The notes: a model not told the origin generated them from the letters alone. A stretch of DNA of 64,000 bases from Fimbriimonadaceae bacterium (GCA_023957775.1 JAMLGR010000006.1:62001-126000), one strand, 5' to 3'; positions 41,520 to 51,521 are shown, counted from the stretch's first letter. Numbers and translations are program-made.

Positions 41520-44114
41520 GGGGTGGACGAACCAGCGCACCTGGTCCGTGGAGACGCGCCAGGCGACCTCGTTCGCGGCCACGCGGCGATACATGTCAAG
41601 CCGAGCAGCCATTTGAAGGGTCGCGGGGTTGACGTAGGCGCTCGGATTCGACGTCACCGTGACGGTCCGCACCTGGTCCGTGCCGCCGAGCGTCGCCGAA
41701 TCGACCAGCTCGTAGCGGTTCGTCGTCCAGTTGTAGAGGTACGTGTCCATCGAGGTTCCGGTCGCGTTGGCCTTCGCTTCGACGCGGAAGGTCAACTGGG
41801 AGAGCGTCGACGTCGGGGCCGTTCCCCGGAACGTCACGCGCCCGTGGGGCACGATGGAGTCGTACTGGGCGGACTGGCCCCAGCCCATCGCGTGGTTGTT
41901 GCTCGTGTGCAGGTCGGCGAGGACGCCGCCTTGGGGCGTGCCGACGTCCGCCTGCAGCGAACTCACCAGGACGCTGTGCCGCACGCCGCTGACCGCCAGC
42001 GCGTAGTCGGCATCGACCACACCGGCCGTTTCCAGACGCGCATCCTGCACGATGGCGTCACCGCTCACCTCGATGGTCCAGACGCCCGCTTGGGGGCTCG
42101 CCACAAACACGTTCTCCACCGTATCGACGGTGTTCGCGACGCCGCCCGGGGTGGAGTAGTTGTTGGCCAGCAGCCCGTTGTTCCCCCAATAGACGGTGCC
42201 GTTGGGCGCGGTGACCTTGAGCGTCAGGTCGTTGATGCGGTGGAGCGTCGAGCTGGTCGTGCCGGGGGGATCCGAGTAGACCATGGTTGCCTTGAACTCC
42301 GGCGTTCCGGAGGCCACGTAGAGGCGATAGGTCTTGGACTGGAGGTTGGTCAGCACATCGGTCTCGTCCACGATGAACATGTCGTTGCGCTGATCGTACG
42401 CAGCCTTCAGGTCTGCGGCGCCCCAGCCCTGGTGCGTGCGAGTGAGGTCCGCGCTGGCTCCGCTGAACGTCCACTGCGTGGCGGTGTTGATCATGACCGC
42501 CTTGGCAGTCATGTTCATCGGGCGCGCGTCGAACACGGTCGTCCCGGTGACGGTCTGCCCGAACACCCCGTCGGCCCACATCTGATAGAAGAGTCCGAAG
42601 TGACCCGCCGTGATCGGCGTTGCGGCGCTCGTCCCGCCGAAGCTCGACGTGTAGGCCGTATCGTTCGTGTTGGTGGTGCACAGCACGGAGTCGTAGAAGT
42701 GCGCCAGGTCGGGCTTGATGCGGCCGTCGGCCGCGGGGCCGATGCTTCCGCCCGCCGTCCAACGGTCGTCGGCGCGGGTCAGCGTGTTGAGGTGCTTGAT
42801 GCCGCCGATCGAGACGATGTTCTTCGCCCACGCCTGCGGCCGGGAGTCTTGGTTGCCCGCGTTGCTCTGGGACTGCAGGATCGTGATGTTCATGCGGAAC
42901 AGGATGTCGTCCATCCCGAACGAGTCGGTCGTGTAGGCCCGCGTTCGCGTACCGCCGGTCGAGTTCGATTCGAACACGGCGAAATACGGCGCCTGGAGCA
43001 GGGCGGCGGTCTCGTTGTAACGTGTGGAGCCTGTCGTGAGGCCCGCCAGGAAGATCCCCTGGGCGTCCGGCATCATGCCGCGACCGAGCGGGTTCGCCGT
43101 GCCGTCTCCGAACACGATGCCGTAAGTGCTGGACCCGTGGCTGGTGTTGGTCGTGTTGGAACGAATGATCGTGGGGGGACTTTGGAATGCGACGTGCGTG
43201 GTCCGAAGCCCGCCGTCGCGCACCTGGGCGCGGACGCCTTGGCCCGTGTAGCCGGCCACGCCCTCGATGTAGTTCGCCCCGCCGAAGTCGCGGGCGATGT
43301 TCATGTCCATTTCCATCGGGACCCACTTGTCGATCCAAAACACCTCGTTCATGAGGAGCGCGGCGCGCAACTGGCCCGGTGTCAGCGTCGCCTGGAAGAC
43401 GTATCCGGGCTCGCCCAACTCGTCGATCTTGCCGCCGATCGCTTCAATCCACTGGGCGGCGGTCTGCTTCTCCTCGAGGCCGTAGTGATAGACCTGGACG
43501 TTGTAGCGCTGGGTCGGGAGCTTGCCCTTCTCCATTTGCTTCCGAAGATCGGGGTCCAGCCGGTAGGCGGGCTGGTAGGGGCCCACCCACCGCACGTAGG
43601 GCAGTTGCGAGACCGCGCCTCGGGCGTGGGAGTCCATCCGCACGAGGTAGGCGTCGTACGGCAAGTAGTAGGTCACCACACCGCCCGCCCGGGCGATCGC
43701 GTCGCGGTATTCGGGTAGCGGCTGGGTCTGAAACTGCACGATGTACTGCTCGTTGTGCTCGGTGGCCGCGAGTTCGGGGGAGACCGTGGGGATCGTCTGG
43801 AGCGGGTCGAACTCCTCGTAGCGCAGCTTGAGCGTGTTCAGCGCCTCAGCAACGCGCCTGACGTCGCGGCCGTTCGGCGCGATGGCGTAGAAGGTCTTCG
43901 TGCCGGCGCGGGAGCGTTCTTGCCACGTGGCGAGGCGGAGCTGTGTGCCGGCCACGTCGATGGCCCGTCCATCGGCCACCTTCGCCCTCGTCTGGTGGAA
44001 GGATTCTCCCTTTTCAAAAGCGAGCGACGTCAGGTCGCCCGAGCGCTGGACGACGAGGCCGCCGCCAGCGGTGCCGCCGAGCCCGATGGCAGCGGCGAAG
44101 ACAAGATTCAACAT
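41517..44114 (-). CDS. Secreted subtilisin-like serine protease (S8) with C-terminal module
   Basis: 865 aa. Signal peptide (MLNLVFAAAIGLGGTAGG), long pro-region, S8 domain with Asp300 (VRDGG), His326 (NTSHGSS) and Ser near 500 (FGGTSAATP); Asn region ITILQSQSNAG. A P-domain-like beta sandwich (about 590-700, WTIEVSGDA) follows, as in kp-43-type subtilases. Residues 729-865 form a module shared with the secreted protein at 60220-62418. SD GGAGAGG before ATG. Confidence 0.9.
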   Translation of the reverse strand: MLNLVFAAAIGLGGTAGGGLVVQRSGDLTSLAFEKGESFHQTRAKVADGRAIDVAGTQLRLATWQERSRAGTKTFYAIAPNGRDVRRVAEALNTLKLRYEEFDPLQTIPTVSPELAATEHNEQYIVQFQTQPLPEYRDAIARAGGVVTYYLPYDAYLVRMDSHARGAVSQLPYVRWVGPYQPAYRLDPDLRKQMEKGKLPTQRYNVQVYHYGLEEKQTAAQWIEAIGGKIDELGEPGYVFQATLTPGQLRAALLMNEVFWIDKWVPMEMDMNIARDFGGANYIEGVAGYTGQGVRAQVRDGGLRTTHVAFQSPPTIIRSNTTNTSHGSSTYGIVFGDGTANPLGRGMMPDAQGIFLAGLTTGSTRYNETAALLQAPYFAVFESNSTGGTRTRAYTTDSFGMDDILFRMNITILQSQSNAGNQDSRPQAWAKNIVSIGGIKHLNTLTRADDRWTAGGSIGPAADGRIKPDLAHFYDSVLCTTNTNDTAYTSSFGGTSAATPITAGHFGLFYQMWADGVFGQTVTGTTVFDARPMNMTAKAVMINTATQWTFSGASADLTRTHQGWGAADLKAAYDQRNDMFIVDETDVLTNLQSKTYRLYVASGTPEFKATMVYSDPPGTTSSTLHRINDLTLKVTAPNGTVYWGNNGLLANNYSTPGGVANTVDTVENVFVASPQAGVWTIEVSGDAIVQDARLETAGVVDADYALAVSGVRHSVLVSSLQADVGTPQGGVLADLHTSNNHAMGWGQSAQYDSIVPHGRVTFRGTAPTSTLSQLTFRVEAKANATGTSMDTYLYNWTTNRYELVDSATLGGTDQVRTVTVTSNPSAYVNPATLQMAARLDMYRRVAANEVAWRVSTDQVRWFVHP

Positions 44115-44211
44115 GAAACACCTCTCCAGATAGATGAACGCAAACGCGTGCTGCTACCGCAACACTCTCCCATTGTGCGTCAAAACGGACGGGGAGGCAA
44201 GTCGCCGACGG

Positions 44212-45918
44212 TTAGATCTGGACGGTGGTCCGTACGGTTCCGGCCCGTTCGTGCCGTGCGATCAGCTCGAAAGTCCCGGGGCCGCGCACGACCCATTCGA
44301 AGATGTGGACGTCGTCGGTTCCGCTCATCTGCCACCCGAAACCCCCTGCCGTCACGTGATTCCAACCCACGAGCTGGCCGCCCTCTTCACGGAGCTTTCC
44401 GGCGGCGAGCCACTCCGGAGCGTGGGCGCCCGCGCCCCCCTCCTCCTCGTTCGTGCGCCGAATCTCTCCCACCACGCCGCGGACCAGCTTCTTCTCGGCG
44501 GCCCACTTCGTGACGTTGGTCGGAAGCCAACCGGTGTTTTGGACCGCGAAGCGGATGCGGGTGACGCCCCCCTCGAGCGGGTCGAGGCGCAGCTCCCGCA
44601 ACTCGAGCTTCGGAGAGGCGAGGGCTTGCCAAACCACCCATTTGGAGAATGGCGCCACTTCGGCCTCGAGGAACTCTGGCGGCGGGTTGCGGAACGCGTA
44701 GTGGCTGTCCCACCCGCCGATCTCGACCTCTCCGAGCTGCGGGTGGTGGAAGGGTTGCCAATCGACGTGGCCCCGGCCGCCCAATTTCTCGTCGGACCAC
44801 TTCAGGAGCTTGAGGTCGTCTTCCACCGGATGCTCGCGGAACCAATCGATGTACTTGTAGTCCGTGATGCCGGCCTGGCGCTGGGGCGACCAGATCTCGG
44901 TGGTCCACGAGTACACGCCCCGATGTTCGTACATCCAGTCGTCGAATACGCCGGAGATCACCTCCTTCGGGTGGTACTTGAACTCGTGGAAGTTGCTGAT
45001 CGCCGGGTACCCGGTCATCTCGGTGCCAACGGCGCCGATCTTGTCGAACGTCCAGATGTCCTCGGCGGGCAGCTCGTCGTCGGGCTTGCGGCTCGGGGGG
45101 CGAAGGTGGACTCCGCTGAACGTATGGAACGTGACGGCCCCACAGATGTTGGGTCGATCGCAGATGGCCGCGACCGCAGCCCGGATCTCGGGCTCGCTGG
45201 TGGGGAACGGCCCCGCGCCGTGCTGTTCGTGCTCGCCGCGCCAGGCGATGGGGAAGTTGCGGTTGAAGTCGAGCCCTTGGGGGATCCTCCGCGCCCGAAG
45301 GGTCATTTCGTCGTAGTTGTGCAGAAGGCCCTCGGGCATGACGCGGTAGTAGGTCCCGCCAACGTCGCCGGGTTGGCGGCGGACCAGCAGCCGGGGCTCC
45401 TGCTCGCACACCTTCCACGCGCCGTTCGTGTCTTTGACGCGAAGATTGAGGATGCGGCCGTCTCCGTCGAGGTCCTTGCGTTCGAGCCCGTAGAGGTCCT
45501 CCTCGTCGTACGGGTAGTGCCGGGTTCCGCTGCGCACGACCCTTGGCGGCGACTCCAAGCTCCAGTCCGCGCCGTCCGGGTTCAGTCTTGGCACGAGATA
45601 GAACGCCCGCGAGTCGAGGGCGCGCGTCACTTCGGGGTCGGACCCATAGCCCGTGCACAGGTGGTGGATCAGATAGAGCACAGCCGTGGAGGCGCTCACT
45701 TCGGAAGCGTGGATGTTGCCGTCGCACCAGAACGCGGGTTTGTCGGCGGCCGGTCCGGATTCGCGCTGGGTCAGCGTGACGAGCCAGATCTCCTTGCCCT
45801 CGTGCGAGCGTCCGATCGACTCCAGCTCCACGAGCTCGGGATACTCCTCCGCGTAGCCTCTCAGGAGTGCGGTGAGTTCGTCGTAACGGTAGTAGCGGTT
45901 GAAGGCGATCCCGGGCAT
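44212..45918 (-). CDS. M14 zinc carboxypeptidase
   Basis: 568 aa. Zinc ligands His70 and Glu73 in DGNIHASE, the third His in AVTFHTFSG, catalytic Glu in SWTTEIWSP; substrate arginine region FNRNFP. The C-terminal 120 residues form a beta domain (ELRLDPLEGGVTRIRFAVQNTGWLPTNV). No signal peptide is visible, so it may be cytoplasmic or exported another way. Downstream of nothing on its strand: the gap 44115-44211 separates it from the subtilase, which is read in the same direction. Confidence 0.9.
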   Translation of the reverse strand: MPGIAFNRYYRYDELTALLRGYAEEYPELVELESIGRSHEGKEIWLVTLTQRESGPAADKPAFWCDGNIHASEVSASTAVLYLIHHLCTGYGSDPEVTRALDSRAFYLVPRLNPDGADWSLESPPRVVRSGTRHYPYDEEDLYGLERKDLDGDGRILNLRVKDTNGAWKVCEQEPRLLVRRQPGDVGGTYYRVMPEGLLHNYDEMTLRARRIPQGLDFNRNFPIAWRGEHEQHGAGPFPTSEPEIRAAVAAICDRPNICGAVTFHTFSGVHLRPPSRKPDDELPAEDIWTFDKIGAVGTEMTGYPAISNFHEFKYHPKEVISGVFDDWMYEHRGVYSWTTEIWSPQRQAGITDYKYIDWFREHPVEDDLKLLKWSDEKLGGRGHVDWQPFHHPQLGEVEIGGWDSHYAFRNPPPEFLEAEVAPFSKWVVWQALASPKLELRELRLDPLEGGVTRIRFAVQNTGWLPTNVTKWAAEKKLVRGVVGEIRRTNEEEGGAGAHAPEWLAAGKLREEGGQLVGWNHVTAGGFGWQMSGTDDVHIFEWVVRGPGTFELIARHERAGTVRTTVQI

Positions 45919-45924
45919 GGCGGC

Positions 45925-45930
45925 AGATTA
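45925..45930 (-). promoter_or_regulatory. Leaderless-type -10 box of the M14 gene
   Basis: TAATCT on the minus strand, 6 nt before the ATG at 45918, no ribosome site. Confidence 0.5.
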
Positions 45931-45987
45931 CCTAGCGGCCGATCGGCTCGAGTGCAACGCGGCCTCACCGCCCACGTAGGTTCCTGA

Positions 45988-46758
45988 GTGGATGACGGGG
46001 GACTCCTGGAGAGCTTGGGACCTGCGGCGGTCGTCGGGGCCGGTGTCCTTGTCGTCGTGGCGATCCTGCTGTTCGCCAACCATTTGCAGAGGCTTCGCCA
46101 GGAGCGTCTCGCCGAAGTCGCGCGGCTGCTCGGACTCGATTTCATTCCCGGCGTGGTCGACGGCGGGGATCCGTTCGGGTGTCTGATGGGGCTCTTTGGC
46201 GGAGGCGGGACCGCTCGCGCCTCGATCATTGCCCGGTTGGACGGATTCGACCCGTTCGGCCGCGGCGACTCCCGGCGCGCTTCGAATCTGCTGTCTGGCC
46301 GGCGGGCGGAGTTGGATTGGCAGTGCTTCGACTACCAGTACTCGACCGGATCGGGCAAGAGCCGGAGCACGCACCATTTCGGAATCGCGGCCGCCACGGT
46401 GCCGATGGTGTTCGCCGGACTGCAGATCCGGCCGGAGAGCGTGCTCGACCGGGTGGCTTCGATCGTGGGATGGAAGGACATCCAATTCGAAATGGAGGCG
46501 TTCAACCGCCGCTACTTCGTGACGTCTCCCGACGCCCAGGAGGCGTACGGGATCCTGCACCCCCAGGCCATGGAGTTCCTGATGGGCCTGCCACCCCGCC
46601 ATTGGCAAATCAAGGGTTCCCGCGTCGTGCTGATGCAGAGCGGCAGCTACTCGGCGGAGGAGTTGTTCCGGGTGATCTCGGACGTCGAGGACTTCCTCAA
46701 GCTGCTTCCTCCGTACCTGGACCAGGACCTGCGTGCCCGTTCCGCGTATTCTGGATAG
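45988..46758 (+). CDS. Membrane-anchored DUF3137-like protein
   Basis: 256 aa. One N-terminal membrane helix (AAVVGAGVLVVVAILLFANHL), then a soluble domain with ELDWQCFDYQYSTGSGKSRSTHHFGIAAATV and FNRRYFVTSPDAQEAYGILHPQAMEFL, the order seen in DUF3137 proteins, which often stand next to LemA. GTG start; it is followed by lemA 6 nt later. Function unknown. Confidence 0.75.
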   Translation: MDDGGLLESLGPAAVVGAGVLVVVAILLFANHLQRLRQERLAEVARLLGLDFIPGVVDGGDPFGCLMGLFGGGGTARASIIARLDGFDPFGRGDSRRASNLLSGRRAELDWQCFDYQYSTGSGKSRSTHHFGIAAATVPMVFAGLQIRPESVLDRVASIVGWKDIQFEMEAFNRRYFVTSPDAQEAYGILHPQAMEFLMGLPPRHWQIKGSRVVLMQSGSYSAEELFRVISDVEDFLKLLPPYLDQDLRARSAYSG

Positions 46759-46764
46759 CGCACG

Positions 46765-47352
46765 ATGAATGCCCCCACTTCTCTGAGCCCATTGCTTGCC
46801 GTCGGGTTCTTCGCCCTCGTCACACCGCTGCTCTGGTACATCGTGACCCGCAACCGGTTCGTCCGCCTTCAAAACATGATGCGCGAGAGCTGGTCCAACA
46901 TCGACGTGCTCCTTAAGCGGCGCTACGATCTGATCCCGAACCTGGTGGAGACGGTCAAGGGTTACGCGGCCCACGAGCAGCAGGTGTTCGAGGCCGTCGC
47001 CAAGGCCCGAGAGCAGGCCGTCGCCGATGTGGGAAGCGTCGGGCACCAGGCGCAAACCGAATCCGAGTTGGTTCGGGCGCTCAACCAACTCCTCGTGCGC
47101 GTCGAGGCGTACCCGGAGCTGAAGGCAAGCGTCCACTACCTGGCGCTGCAGAACGAATTGACGAACACCGAGGACCGGATCGCGGCGGCGCGTCGGTTCT
47201 TCAACGCGAACGTGCGCGACTTCAACCTCCTGCTCGAGTCGTTCCCGTCGGCGATGGTCGGCTCGTCGATGGGCCTGCGGCCTGCCGAGTTCTTCGAAAT
47301 CGAAGAGCTTCACGTGCGACTTGCGCCGACCGTGGCGCCCGGCCCCCGTTGA
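46765..47352 (+). CDS. lemA: LemA family protein
   Basis: 195 aa. Membrane helix at about 9-28, then the LemA core: NRFVRLQNMMRESWSNIDVLLKRRYDLIPNLVETVKGYAAHEQ and ENELTNTEDRIAAARRFFNANVRDFN-type helices, ending in FFEI. Found with DUF3137-like partner upstream, suggesting a two-protein membrane complex. Role not known for the family. Confidence 0.93.
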   Translation: MNAPTSLSPLLAVGFFALVTPLLWYIVTRNRFVRLQNMMRESWSNIDVLLKRRYDLIPNLVETVKGYAAHEQQVFEAVAKAREQAVADVGSVGHQAQTESELVRALNQLLVRVEAYPELKASVHYLALQNELTNTEDRIAAARRFFNANVRDFNLLLESFPSAMVGSSMGLRPAEFFEIEELHVRLAPTVAPGPR

Positions 47353-47375
47353 GGTTCGTCCCATCGCGAAGCGGT

Positions 47376-47381
47376 CATAAT
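47376..47381 (+). promoter_or_regulatory. Leaderless-type -10 box of the dCMP deaminase operon
   Basis: CATAAT, 8 nt before the ATG at 47390, no ribosome site. Confidence 0.5.
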
Positions 47382-47389
47382 CACCAACC

Positions 47390-47863
47390 ATGGAGCGCCC
47401 GAGTTGGGATACCTACTTCATGCGGTTTGCCCACCTCGCGTCGGAACGCGCGACCTGCCCGAGACGCCAGGTGGGAGCCCTGATCGTCAGGGACCGCCGC
47501 ATCCTTGCCACGGGCTACAACGGGGCCCCGCGCGGCTTGCCGCACTGCCCCCCGGAGGGACCCGAGCACGACTGGCCGGTCGGGTGCATGCGCGCGGGCC
47601 ACTGCATTCGTTCCCTGCACGCGGAGCAGAACGCCCTCCTGCAGGCCGCGATGATCGGCGTCGCGTGCGAAGGGGCGACGATGTACGTGACGTGCCAGCC
47701 CTGCAACGCGTGCGCGAAGATGATCATCAACGCGGGCATCCAAACCGTCATTTACGAGGGGGAGTACCCGGACGAGTTTTCCAAGGAGCTGTTCCGGGAC
47801 GCGGGGCTCGACGTTTTCCTCTATCGCGGCGACCGTTTGGAACGTCTTGACCTCGGAGAATGA
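47390..47863 (+). CDS. dCMP deaminase (ComEB family)
   Basis: 157 aa. Zinc-dependent deaminase: HAEQNALL (His77, Glu79) and PCNACAKMI (two zinc Cys), N-terminal CPRRQVGALIVRDRRILATGYNG and an extra zinc/allosteric segment CPPEGPEHDWPVGCMRAGHC. Makes dUMP from dCMP for thymidylate. Overlaps the next gene (ATGA). Confidence 0.94.
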   Translation: MERPSWDTYFMRFAHLASERATCPRRQVGALIVRDRRILATGYNGAPRGLPHCPPEGPEHDWPVGCMRAGHCIRSLHAEQNALLQAAMIGVACEGATMYVTCQPCNACAKMIINAGIQTVIYEGEYPDEFSKELFRDAGLDVFLYRGDRLERLDLGE

Positions 47864-48948
47864 TGGATCTTCTCGATTGGGTCGCGCAGGAGCACGCCAA
47901 GCCGCTCGCCGGCTTTCGCGCGCCCCTCATGACCGGTGCCATCGCCCTCACGGTCACCTACTTCCTGACCCCGTTTGTTCGGTCGTTGGCGATTCGAAAG
48001 GGCGTGATCGACGACCCCAAGTCCGACGACCGACGGGTGCACACCGAACCCACGCCACGGTGGGGAGGTCTGGCGATCTTCGTGGGAATCGCCGCCGCGT
48101 TGGCGGTGGTTTTGCCGTTCGCGTTCCCTCTCAATCCGTTTCCACGGTATCTGCAGGCGATGCTCGTGGCCAGCCTCCTGATCGTGGTGATGGGAGCGCT
48201 CGACGACCTCTACCAGTTTCGGGCCTCGGTGCAGGCCTTGTTCCTTCTCACCATCGGAGTGTGTGTCCAGTACTGGTTTGGCGATGCGGGGCGCGTTCAG
48301 ATCCCCGGCATGGGCAATCCGCTCGCCGCGGAAGGCGGTTGGATCGATTTCGGGTGGGCGGCCGTGCCGATCACGGCGATCTACCTGTTCGTGGTGACCA
48401 AGACGATGGACACGATCGACGGCATCGACGGCCTCGCCGCGGGGATCGCCGCGATTGCGGGCGGCACGTTGTCCGTCATCGCCACCTACTTCGTGCTGGA
48501 CTCGAATCCGCAGCGGGCCGCGGAACTCGGGCGAGCGCTTTGGCAGGATTTGCCGCGGATCGCGATTATCGCCGCCGCGCTCGCGGGGGCCGCGATCGGC
48601 TTTCTCAAGCACAACTACAATCCCGCGAAGATCTTCATGGGCACCGGCGGGGCCCAACTGCTTGGATTCCTGCTCGCATGCCTGAGCATCGTCGGTGTGA
48701 TGAAGACGGCCGCCGCCCTGGCGCTGCTCGTTCCCGTCCTGGTGTTCGGAGTGCCGATCGTGGACGCTGTAAACGTCGTGATTCGACGCCTGGCGAGCCG
48801 ACAGCCGATCACTCAGGCGGACAAGCGCCACTTGCACCACCAACTGCTGGAGCGGGGGTTGACCCAGCGCCAAGCCGTGTGGGTGCTCTATCTCGTGGCG
48901 CTGACCCTGTGCGGCGTGCTGCTCGTGGTGGTGCGACTGTATGGCTAA
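47860..48948 (+). CDS. Undecaprenyl-phosphate GlcNAc-1-phosphate transferase (WecA/TagO)
   Basis: 362 aa, about ten membrane helices. DDPKSDDRRVHTEPTPRWGGLAIF, LDDLYQF, the catalytic MDTIDGIDGLAAG, MGTGGAQLLGFLLA and the C-terminal DKRHLHHQLLERGLTQRQAV motif of the family. Starts lipid-linked glycan synthesis by moving GlcNAc-1-P to undecaprenyl phosphate. Next gene supplies ManNAc epimerase. Confidence 0.94.
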   Translation: MMDLLDWVAQEHAKPLAGFRAPLMTGAIALTVTYFLTPFVRSLAIRKGVIDDPKSDDRRVHTEPTPRWGGLAIFVGIAAALAVVLPFAFPLNPFPRYLQAMLVASLLIVVMGALDDLYQFRASVQALFLLTIGVCVQYWFGDAGRVQIPGMGNPLAAEGGWIDFGWAAVPITAIYLFVVTKTMDTIDGIDGLAAGIAAIAGGTLSVIATYFVLDSNPQRAAELGRALWQDLPRIAIIAAALAGAAIGFLKHNYNPAKIFMGTGGAQLLGFLLACLSIVGVMKTAAALALLVPVLVFGVPIVDAVNVVIRRLASRQPITQADKRHLHHQLLERGLTQRQAVWVLYLVALTLCGVLLVVVRLYG

Positions 48949-50074
48949 GCCGGTCGTGGCGTGCGTCGTCGGAACCCGTCCCGAGGCGATCAAGATGGCG
49001 CCGGTGGTCCTGGCGCTGAGGGAGCATCGGGACGAGGTGGAGACGCTTCTCGTGTCCACGGGCCAGCACCGGGAGATGTTGGAGCAGGCGTTGGGTGCCT
49101 TCGACCTTGCGCCCGATCACGATCTCGCGATCATGCAGCATGGACAGACGTTGGCGGAGGTGACGGCACGGGCGTTGGCCGGGCTGGATGGGCTTTTGGA
49201 ACGCCTGGAACCCCAGATGGTCGTGGGGCAGGGGGATACGACGACCACGTTCTGCGCGTTCCTCGCCGCGTTCTACCGAGGCATCCCCTCCGCGCACGTC
49301 GAGGCGGGGCTGCGCACGGACCGCATCGACAACCCCTTCCCGGAGGAGTTCAACCGTCGCGCCGCCGGTCTGGTGGCCTCGCTCCACTTCCCACCCACGC
49401 ACTGGGCCGCCGACAATCTGCGCCGCGAGGGCAAGGCCGAATGCGACCTTTTCGTGACCGGCAACACGGGCATCGACGCGGTGCAGGCCATCGCGCCGCG
49501 GCTTCCCCAGGAGTGGGCGCCCGATCACGCCGGCCGCGTGCTCGTTCTAACGACGCATCGCCGGGAGAACTGGGGCGAACCTCAGCGCGAGATCGCCCGC
49601 GCCGTCCGCACCGTGGTGGACCAAACGCCCGACACGCTCCTGATCGTCCCCATGCACCGGAACCCGCGCGTGCGCGAGGTGCTGGAGGCCGAGTTGGGCG
49701 GCCACGCGCGGATCCAGCTGATCGACCCGCCGGAGTATCCGAGGTTCGTGAAACTCATGCAGCGCGCGACCCTGATCCTCACCGATTCGGGAGGGGTTCA
49801 AGAGGAGGCGCCGGCGTTCGGGGTCCCGGTGCTGGTGCTTCGGGAGACCACCGAGCGTCCCGAGGGGGTCGATGCCGGCACGGCCAAGCTCGTCGGGACC
49901 GATCGGGCGACGATCGAGCGCGAAGCCTTGGCCCTTCTGGGCGATGAGACGGCGTACCGGCGGATGGCGCATGCCGTCAGCCCCTACGGGGATGGCATGG
50001 CGGCGCGGAGAATCGCGTCGGTGATCCTTCGGCGCCTGGGCCTGGGGGCCAACGAGGTGCCGATGTGGGGTTGA
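48941..50074 (+). CDS. wecB: UDP-N-acetylglucosamine 2-epimerase (non-hydrolysing)
   Basis: 377 aa GT-B-like fold. VVGTRPEAIKMAPVV, QGDTTTTF, AHVEAGLRT, PFPEEFNRR, THRRENWG and TDSGGVQEEAPAFGVPVLVLRETTERPEG are all present. Converts UDP-GlcNAc to UDP-ManNAc for surface polymers. 8-nt overlap with wecA, 10-nt overlap with uppP. Confidence 0.96.
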   Translation: MAKPVVACVVGTRPEAIKMAPVVLALREHRDEVETLLVSTGQHREMLEQALGAFDLAPDHDLAIMQHGQTLAEVTARALAGLDGLLERLEPQMVVGQGDTTTTFCAFLAAFYRGIPSAHVEAGLRTDRIDNPFPEEFNRRAAGLVASLHFPPTHWAADNLRREGKAECDLFVTGNTGIDAVQAIAPRLPQEWAPDHAGRVLVLTTHRRENWGEPQREIARAVRTVVDQTPDTLLIVPMHRNPRVREVLEAELGGHARIQLIDPPEYPRFVKLMQRATLILTDSGGVQEEAPAFGVPVLVLRETTERPEGVDAGTAKLVGTDRATIEREALALLGDETAYRRMAHAVSPYGDGMAARRIASVILRRLGLGANEVPMWG

Positions 50075-50937
50075 TCGAAGCGATCGTGCTCGGAATTGTC
50101 CAGGGGCTGACGGAATTCCTGCCTATATCCAGTACGGCGCATTTACGGATTCTGCCCGCTCTGTTGGGTTGGTCCGATCCGGGGGCGTCCTTCACGGCGG
50201 TGATCCAGCTCGGCACGTTGGGTGCGGTGCTTGTGTACTTCCGAAGCGAGTTGGCCTCCGCGCTCGGGGCCTGGGGCCGCAGTCTGGGGGACGCTTCGCT
50301 GCGCAAGACGCCCGAGGGCCGGCTCGGTTGGGCGATCTTCTGGGGCACGATTCCGATCGTGATCCTCGGCGTGTTGTTCAAGTCCTCGATCGAGAACGAG
50401 TTGCGGTCGCTTGAGATCATCGCCTGGTCCTTGATCGGGATGGGGCTTCTGTTGGGCGTTGCCGATCGGGTGGCGGCAGGCACGAGGGGCGAGCACGAGG
50501 CCACGGTGCGCGACGGCGTGTGGGTGGGCCTTTGGCAGTGCATCGCGTTGATCCCGGGTGCAAGCCGCAGCGGGAGCACGATCACGGGCGCCCTGCTGGG
50601 CGGTTTCGACCGCGCCGCGGCGGCCCGATTCTCGTTTTTGCTGAGCGTTCCCAGCGTCTTCGCCGCGGGTGTGTTCAGCTTGAAAGAGCACGCGGGAGCG
50701 CTTGGGGGCCAGTGGATGGCCGTGGCCGTGGCCACGGCGGTGTCGTTCGTGGTGGGGTACGCGTCCATCGCGTTCCTCTTGCGATACCTGCAGACGCGCG
50801 GGTTGTGGCCGTTCGTCCTGTACCGGGTGGCTCTCGGAGTCGCGATCCTGGCACTGCTTTCCTCGGGGACGCTTCGTCCCGATACCGGGTTGCCGCCGGC
50901 GGAGGGGGCGGTCGTCGCCACCGGGCACCAACCGTGA
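50065..50937 (+). CDS. uppP: Undecaprenyl-diphosphate phosphatase
   Basis: 290 aa, about eight membrane helices. GIVQGLTEFLPISSTAHL and IPGASRSGSTITGALLGGF are the two catalytic motifs. Recycles C55-PP to C55-P, so it fits with the WecA gene. Start GTG 50065, with TTG 50071 as alternative. Confidence 0.95.
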   Translation: MGLIEAIVLGIVQGLTEFLPISSTAHLRILPALLGWSDPGASFTAVIQLGTLGAVLVYFRSELASALGAWGRSLGDASLRKTPEGRLGWAIFWGTIPIVILGVLFKSSIENELRSLEIIAWSLIGMGLLLGVADRVAAGTRGEHEATVRDGVWVGLWQCIALIPGASRSGSTITGALLGGFDRAAAARFSFLLSVPSVFAAGVFSLKEHAGALGGQWMAVAVATAVSFVVGYASIAFLLRYLQTRGLWPFVLYRVALGVAILALLSSGTLRPDTGLPPAEGAVVATGHQP

Positions 50938-51521
50938 TGTTCCGCCGCAAGCCCAAGGAGGCGATCCAGCCCGAATGGCTGATCGTTGGGTTGGGGAATC
51001 CGGGGGCGGAGTACGCGCGCACGCGTCACAACGTGGGCTTCGAGGTGGTCGAGGAGCTGGGCCGGCGGCACCGGATCAAGTTGGACAGGGGTCGGAATCG
51101 GGCGCTGGTCGGGATCGGGCGCATTCGGGGAGTGGCCGTGGGGTTGGTGAAACCCCTGACGTTCATGAATCTGAGCGGTCAGTCGGTCGCGCCGCTGGCG
51201 CGACAACTGGGGGTCCCGGTCGATCGGATCGCGGTGGTCGCCGACGATCTTGATTTGCCCGTGGGTCAGGTGCGGTACCGGCCCCGGGGCGGTTCGGGGG
51301 GGCACAACGGCCACAAGTCGCTGATCCAGATGCTCGGGACCCAGGAGTACCCTCGGCTCCGAATCGGGATCGGTCGCCCGGGAGACGCGACGATCGAGCA
51401 CGTGTTGAGCCGGTTCGAGCCGGAAGAGCGCGCCGAGATCGACAAGGCGATCGCGGCTTGCGCGGACGCGGTCGAGGAGTTGCTGGCGGACGGACTCGAG
51501 GGGCGCCGCGACCTGACGTAG
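50937..51521 (+). CDS. pth: Peptidyl-tRNA hydrolase
   Basis: 194 aa. LIVGLGNPGAEYARTRHNVGF (catalytic His), PLTFMNLSG, DDLDLPVG and GGSGGHNGHKSLI identify it. Frees peptides from tRNA in stalled translation. ATG overlaps the uppP stop by one base; GTG at 50934 possible. Confidence 0.96.
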   Translation: MFRRKPKEAIQPEWLIVGLGNPGAEYARTRHNVGFEVVEELGRRHRIKLDRGRNRALVGIGRIRGVAVGLVKPLTFMNLSGQSVAPLARQLGVPVDRIAVVADDLDLPVGQVRYRPRGGSGGHNGHKSLIQMLGTQEYPRLRIGIGRPGDATIEHVLSRFEPEERAEIDKAIAACADAVEELLADGLEGRRDLT